Source: CAZEXD01 sp964516865 (GTDB lineage: Bacteria > Patescibacteriota > Minisyncoccia > Minisyncoccales > Staskawiczbacteraceae). From it: a DNA stretch of 14,953 nucleotides. The position numbers and the translations under genes are program-made. Below, one piece after another: positions 12,767-14,953 of the stretch (the first letter of the stretch is position 1; each line of letters starts with the position of its first letter). A model generated the notes under the pieces. The model saw nothing but the letters and a program-made list of their open reading frames with translations, did not search any database and was not told the DNA's origin. The stretch spans positions 1 through 14,953 of the forward strand of contig CAZEXD010000015.1 of assembly GCA_964516865.1 (NCBI GenBank), in the 5' to 3' direction.

Positions 12767-13888
12767 ATGTTTTTAGCCATTGTTATTGCTTTTTTTAGCG
12801 TTATTTTTTTAATGATTATCCATGAGTTCGGGCATTTTATCATTGCCAAAAAAATGGGAGTAAAGGTGGAAGAATTTGGGATTGGCTACCCACCACGTCT
12901 TTTGGGTAAAAAAATAGGACAAACAATTTATTCAATAAATTTAATTCCGTTAGGCGCCTTTGTTAAAATTTTTGGGGAAGAGGGGGGTATAGAAGATTAC
13001 CGCAGTTTTTCTAATTTATCAATAAAAAAAAGAGCCTTAATTGTTTTGGGCGGAGTGATCAGTTTTTGGGCAATAGCAGTAATATTATTTGTTATTCTTT
13101 TTAATATTGGAGTTAATATTCCCATTTCGGATGAAGAAATTTTTAAGGGGCAAGAAACAAAAGTAAAAATAGTTAGAATTGCGCCCAATTCGCCCGCCTT
13201 TTTTGCTGGTTTAAAGAAGGGAGATGCAATAGTAAAGATTCAAAACCTAAAATCCAAAATTCAAACTCCAATTGAGAAAATGGGTAACCTTCAAGAAATT
13301 ATCAATAAAAGCCGGGGCGAAGAAATAATTCTTACCATCGAGCGGGGGAAAAATGTTTTTGATGTTTCATTGGTTCCGCGATCCTCACCGCCGCCGGGCG
13401 AAGGGGCGATTGGAGTTCAACTGGAAAGGACAGCAACTATTATTCCAAAAATTCCTTGGTACAAAACACCAATTGAGGGGGTTCTTTTTTGCGGAAAAAT
13501 AACATATCGAGCCATTGATGGTCTAGTTGGAATTTTATTTGATTTATTGAAAGGAAAAAGGTTGCCTGCCGGCGTTGAACCGGCTGGTCCGGTGGGTATT
13601 ACTGTTTTTTTAGCCAGAGCAGTTGATTTTGGGATTGGTTTTTTCATTTATTTGGTGGCAACCATCGCCACTCTTTTGGCGGTTTTTAATCTTTTTCCTA
13701 TTCCGGCTTTGGATGGTGGAAAATTATTATTTTTAGCAATTGAAAAAATTAAATCAAAACCAATTTCTCCGAAAGTGGAACAAACAATTACTGTTGCGTT
13801 TTTCTTTTTATTGATTGCTTTGTCTTTTTTTGTAACAATTAAATTTGATATTCCGAAATTAGTCGAATTTATTAAAACCGGATTTTAA
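12767..13888 (+). CDS. rseP: Site-2 intramembrane zinc metalloprotease (RseP/RasP family)
   Basis: Site-2 proteases cut substrates within the membrane, such as anti-sigma factors or signal-peptide remnants. The 373-residue protein has the zinc motif HEFGH (19-23) in its first helix and the conserved INLIPLGAFVKIFGEE segment near 56-73. Further helices lie at about 85-112, 282-312 and 344-362. A PDZ domain spans about 133-210 (IVRIAPNSPAFFAGLKKGDAIVKI), and NLFPIPALDGG carries the third zinc ligand, Asp316. Substrate unknown; E. coli RseP has 450 residues and two PDZ domains, so this is the single-PDZ form common in other bacteria. The PDZ loop after KGDAIVKI contains roughly ten extra residues whose DNA (about 13238-13272) resembles the ACCAAAA/CAAA spacer repeats. 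proS follows, a known frr/rseP/proS neighbourhood. Confidence 0.94.
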   Translation: MFLAIVIAFFSVIFLMIIHEFGHFIIAKKMGVKVEEFGIGYPPRLLGKKIGQTIYSINLIPLGAFVKIFGEEGGIEDYRSFSNLSIKKRALIVLGGVISFWAIAVILFVILFNIGVNIPISDEEIFKGQETKVKIVRIAPNSPAFFAGLKKGDAIVKIQNLKSKIQTPIEKMGNLQEIINKSRGEEIILTIERGKNVFDVSLVPRSSPPPGEGAIGVQLERTATIIPKIPWYKTPIEGVLFCGKITYRAIDGLVGILFDLLKGKRLPAGVEPAGPVGITVFLARAVDFGIGFFIYLVATIATLLAVFNLFPIPALDGGKLLFLAIEKIKSKPISPKVEQTITVAFFFLLIALSFFVTIKFDIPKLVEFIKTGF

Positions 13889-13956
13889 AAAATTATAGAA
13901 TACCGAAAAAAAAGAAGAAAAAAATAGAAATAGAAGCAGAAACAGAAACAAAAGAG

Positions 13957-13962
13957 TATAAT
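13957..13962 (+). promoter_or_regulatory. TATAAT -10 box, possible proS promoter
   Basis: A perfect TATAAT lies in a purine-rich stretch 71 bases before the proS ATG. I find no -35 match at 17 bases upstream and no extended -10 TG, so support is limited. If used, transcription would begin near 13969, putting the palindrome at 13972-13995 at the very 5' end of the RNA. Confidence 0.3.
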
Positions 13963-13971
13963 CAATCATAA

Positions 13972-13995
13972 TCCAATATTCTTAAGAATATTGGA
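13972..13995. repeat. Perfect 24-bp palindrome before proS
   Basis: Bases 13972-13983 are the exact reverse complement of 13984-13995, centred on CTTAAG, with arms TCCAATATTCTT and AAGAATATTGGA. It lies 37 bases before the proS start. An A-rich run follows on the plus strand, so it is not a plus-strand terminator. It could be an operator for a dimeric protein or a 5' stabilising hairpin (inference). Confidence 0.6.
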
Positions 13996-14032
13996 ATAGT
14001 AAAAAAAATAAAAAATTAGTAAAAATAAATTT

Positions 14033-14953
14033 ATGTTGCAATCAAAATTGTTTTCTAAAACAGTGAAAGAGATATCAAGTGATACCGAAGCCATTTCCCA
14101 TAAATTGCTGGTGAAAGGAGGATTTATTGATCAGTTAATGGCTGGTGTTTATACTTTTTTACCGTTAGGTTTTCGGGTTCTAAAAAAGATCGAGAACATT
14201 ATTAGAAAAAATATGGTAGAACCACCGATTTTAGGACAAGAAATGCTGATGCCGGCCCTAAATCCAAAAGAAAATTGGCAAAAAACCGGCAGATGGAATA
14301 GTTTGGATATTCTTTTTAAATTAAAAGGATTCGAAGAAAAAGAATATGTTTTAGCGCCGACCCATGAAGAAGTTGTTTCTCCGCTGGCTAAAAAAATTAT
14401 TTTTTCTTATCGTGATTTGCCGGTGGCAGTTTTTCATATTCAAGATAAATTCAGAAATGAAATAAGGGCAAAGTCGGGAATTTTGAGAACTAGAGAATTT
14501 ATAATGAAGGATTTGTATTCTTTTCATGCTGACCAAGATGACTTAAATAATTATTATGATAAGGTCGCTAAGGCATATTTTAAGATTTTTAAAGAATGCG
14601 GAATCGGTAAACAAACTTATTTAACATTTGCTTCAGGGGGGACGTTCTCAAAATATTCTTATGAATTTCAAACAATTACTGAGGCGGGCGAGGATATAAT
14701 TTTTATCTGCGAAAAATGTAATTTGGCTATTAATAAACAAATAAAAAGCGAAAATAAAAAATGTCCTCAATGCGGAAATGCTAATTTCCAAGAAAAAAAA
14801 GCAGTTGAGGTGGGAAATATTTTTAAACTTGGCACAAAATATTCTATTCCCTTCGGGTTGAAATTTAGAGATAAAAATGGTATAGAGAAACCGGTTTTAA
14901 TGGGTTGTTATGGGATCGGCGTCAGCCGGCTGATCGCTGCGGTCATCGAACAG
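14033..14953 (+). CDS. proS: Prolyl-tRNA synthetase without INS editing domain (3' part outside window)
   Basis: ProRS attaches proline to tRNA(Pro). The first 307 codons are present and the frame is open at the window end. Class II features are clear: the N-terminal bacterial-type start (SHKLLVKGGFIDQLMAGVY), APTHEE (108-113), motif 2 (FRNEIRAKSGILRTREFIMKD, 140-160, DLYSFHAD following), EFQTITEAGED (211-221), EVGNIFKLGTKYS (259-271) and the motif-3 start GCYGIGVSR (291-299). Typical bacterial ProRS has an INS domain of about 180 residues between EAGED and EVGxIF that clears mischarged Ala-tRNA(Pro). Here that interval is only about 37 residues and holds two Cys pairs (Cys226/229, Cys244/247), a likely zinc ribbon. 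The ATG at 14033 gives the family-standard start; there is no Shine-Dalgarno sequence. Confidence 0.95.
   Translation, partial: MLQSKLFSKTVKEISSDTEAISHKLLVKGGFIDQLMAGVYTFLPLGFRVLKKIENIIRKNMVEPPILGQEMLMPALNPKENWQKTGRWNSLDILFKLKGFEEKEYVLAPTHEEVVSPLAKKIIFSYRDLPVAVFHIQDKFRNEIRAKSGILRTREFIMKDLYSFHADQDDLNNYYDKVAKAYFKIFKECGIGKQTYLTFASGGTFSKYSYEFQTITEAGEDIIFICEKCNLAINKQIKSENKKCPQCGNANFQEKKAVEVGNIFKLGTKYSIPFGLKFRDKNGIEKPVLMGCYGIGVSRLIAAVIEQ

Noticed and set aside
13903..13970. Possible small Lys/Glu-rich reading frame after rseP (PKKKKKIEIEAETETKEY)
   Set aside because: The frame has no ATG, GTG or TTG start close by and is low-complexity purine-rich sequence; probably non-coding.

Overview
The window looks like a chromosomal piece of an AT-rich bacterium of the Candidate Phyla Radiation (Patescibacteria), most likely of the Parcubacteria type. 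Four things suggest this. The first gene is a single-pass membrane protein of a kind common in these genomes (often labelled baseplate J-like). There is also a PEGA-type membrane protein. The spacers are full of short degenerate repeats (TCAGCG, ACCAAA/TTACAAA, TTTTCAATT, CTACGAA). None of the starts has a clear Shine-Dalgarno sequence. TGA is used as a normal stop (rplQ, mreB and the 7187-8317 gene), which argues against the UGA=Gly code of Gracilibacteria/Absconditabacteria. The taxonomic placement is inference; no 16S gene is present.

Layout: (1) 100-1383, a membrane-anchored protein of unknown role. (2) 1384-1692, a gene-free spacer holding a tandem repeat, a long inverted repeat and a strong sigma70-like promoter. 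(3) 1693-7072, one co-directional translation/transcription block: infA, rpmJ, rpsM, rpsK, rpsD, rpoA, rplQ, rplM, rpsI, then a Cas4/RecB-like Fe-S nuclease, closed by an intrinsic terminator at 7091-7117. (4) 7187-8317, a PEGA/propeller-like membrane protein on the minus strand, convergent with the block. (5) 8466-14953, plus strand: murA, mreB, holB, frr, rseP and the first 307 codons of proS, which runs off the window.

How they work together: region 3 is the tail of the universal ribosomal/alpha-operon cluster and makes IF-1, L36, S13, S11, S4, RNA polymerase alpha, L17, L13 and S9. Region 5 combines envelope growth (MurA, MreB), replication (delta prime), ribosome recycling (RRF), membrane proteolysis (site-2 protease) and tRNA charging (ProRS).

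I see no CRISPR array, transposase, tRNA, rRNA or phage module, and no convincing new multi-gene system. The most interesting points are departures within known genes: an RNA polymerase alpha without its C-terminal domain, a MurA with Asp in place of the catalytic-loop Cys, a ProRS whose editing domain is replaced by a four-Cys module, a shortened L13, repeat-like sequence inside the rseP PDZ region, and the 210-bp inverted-repeat element before infA.
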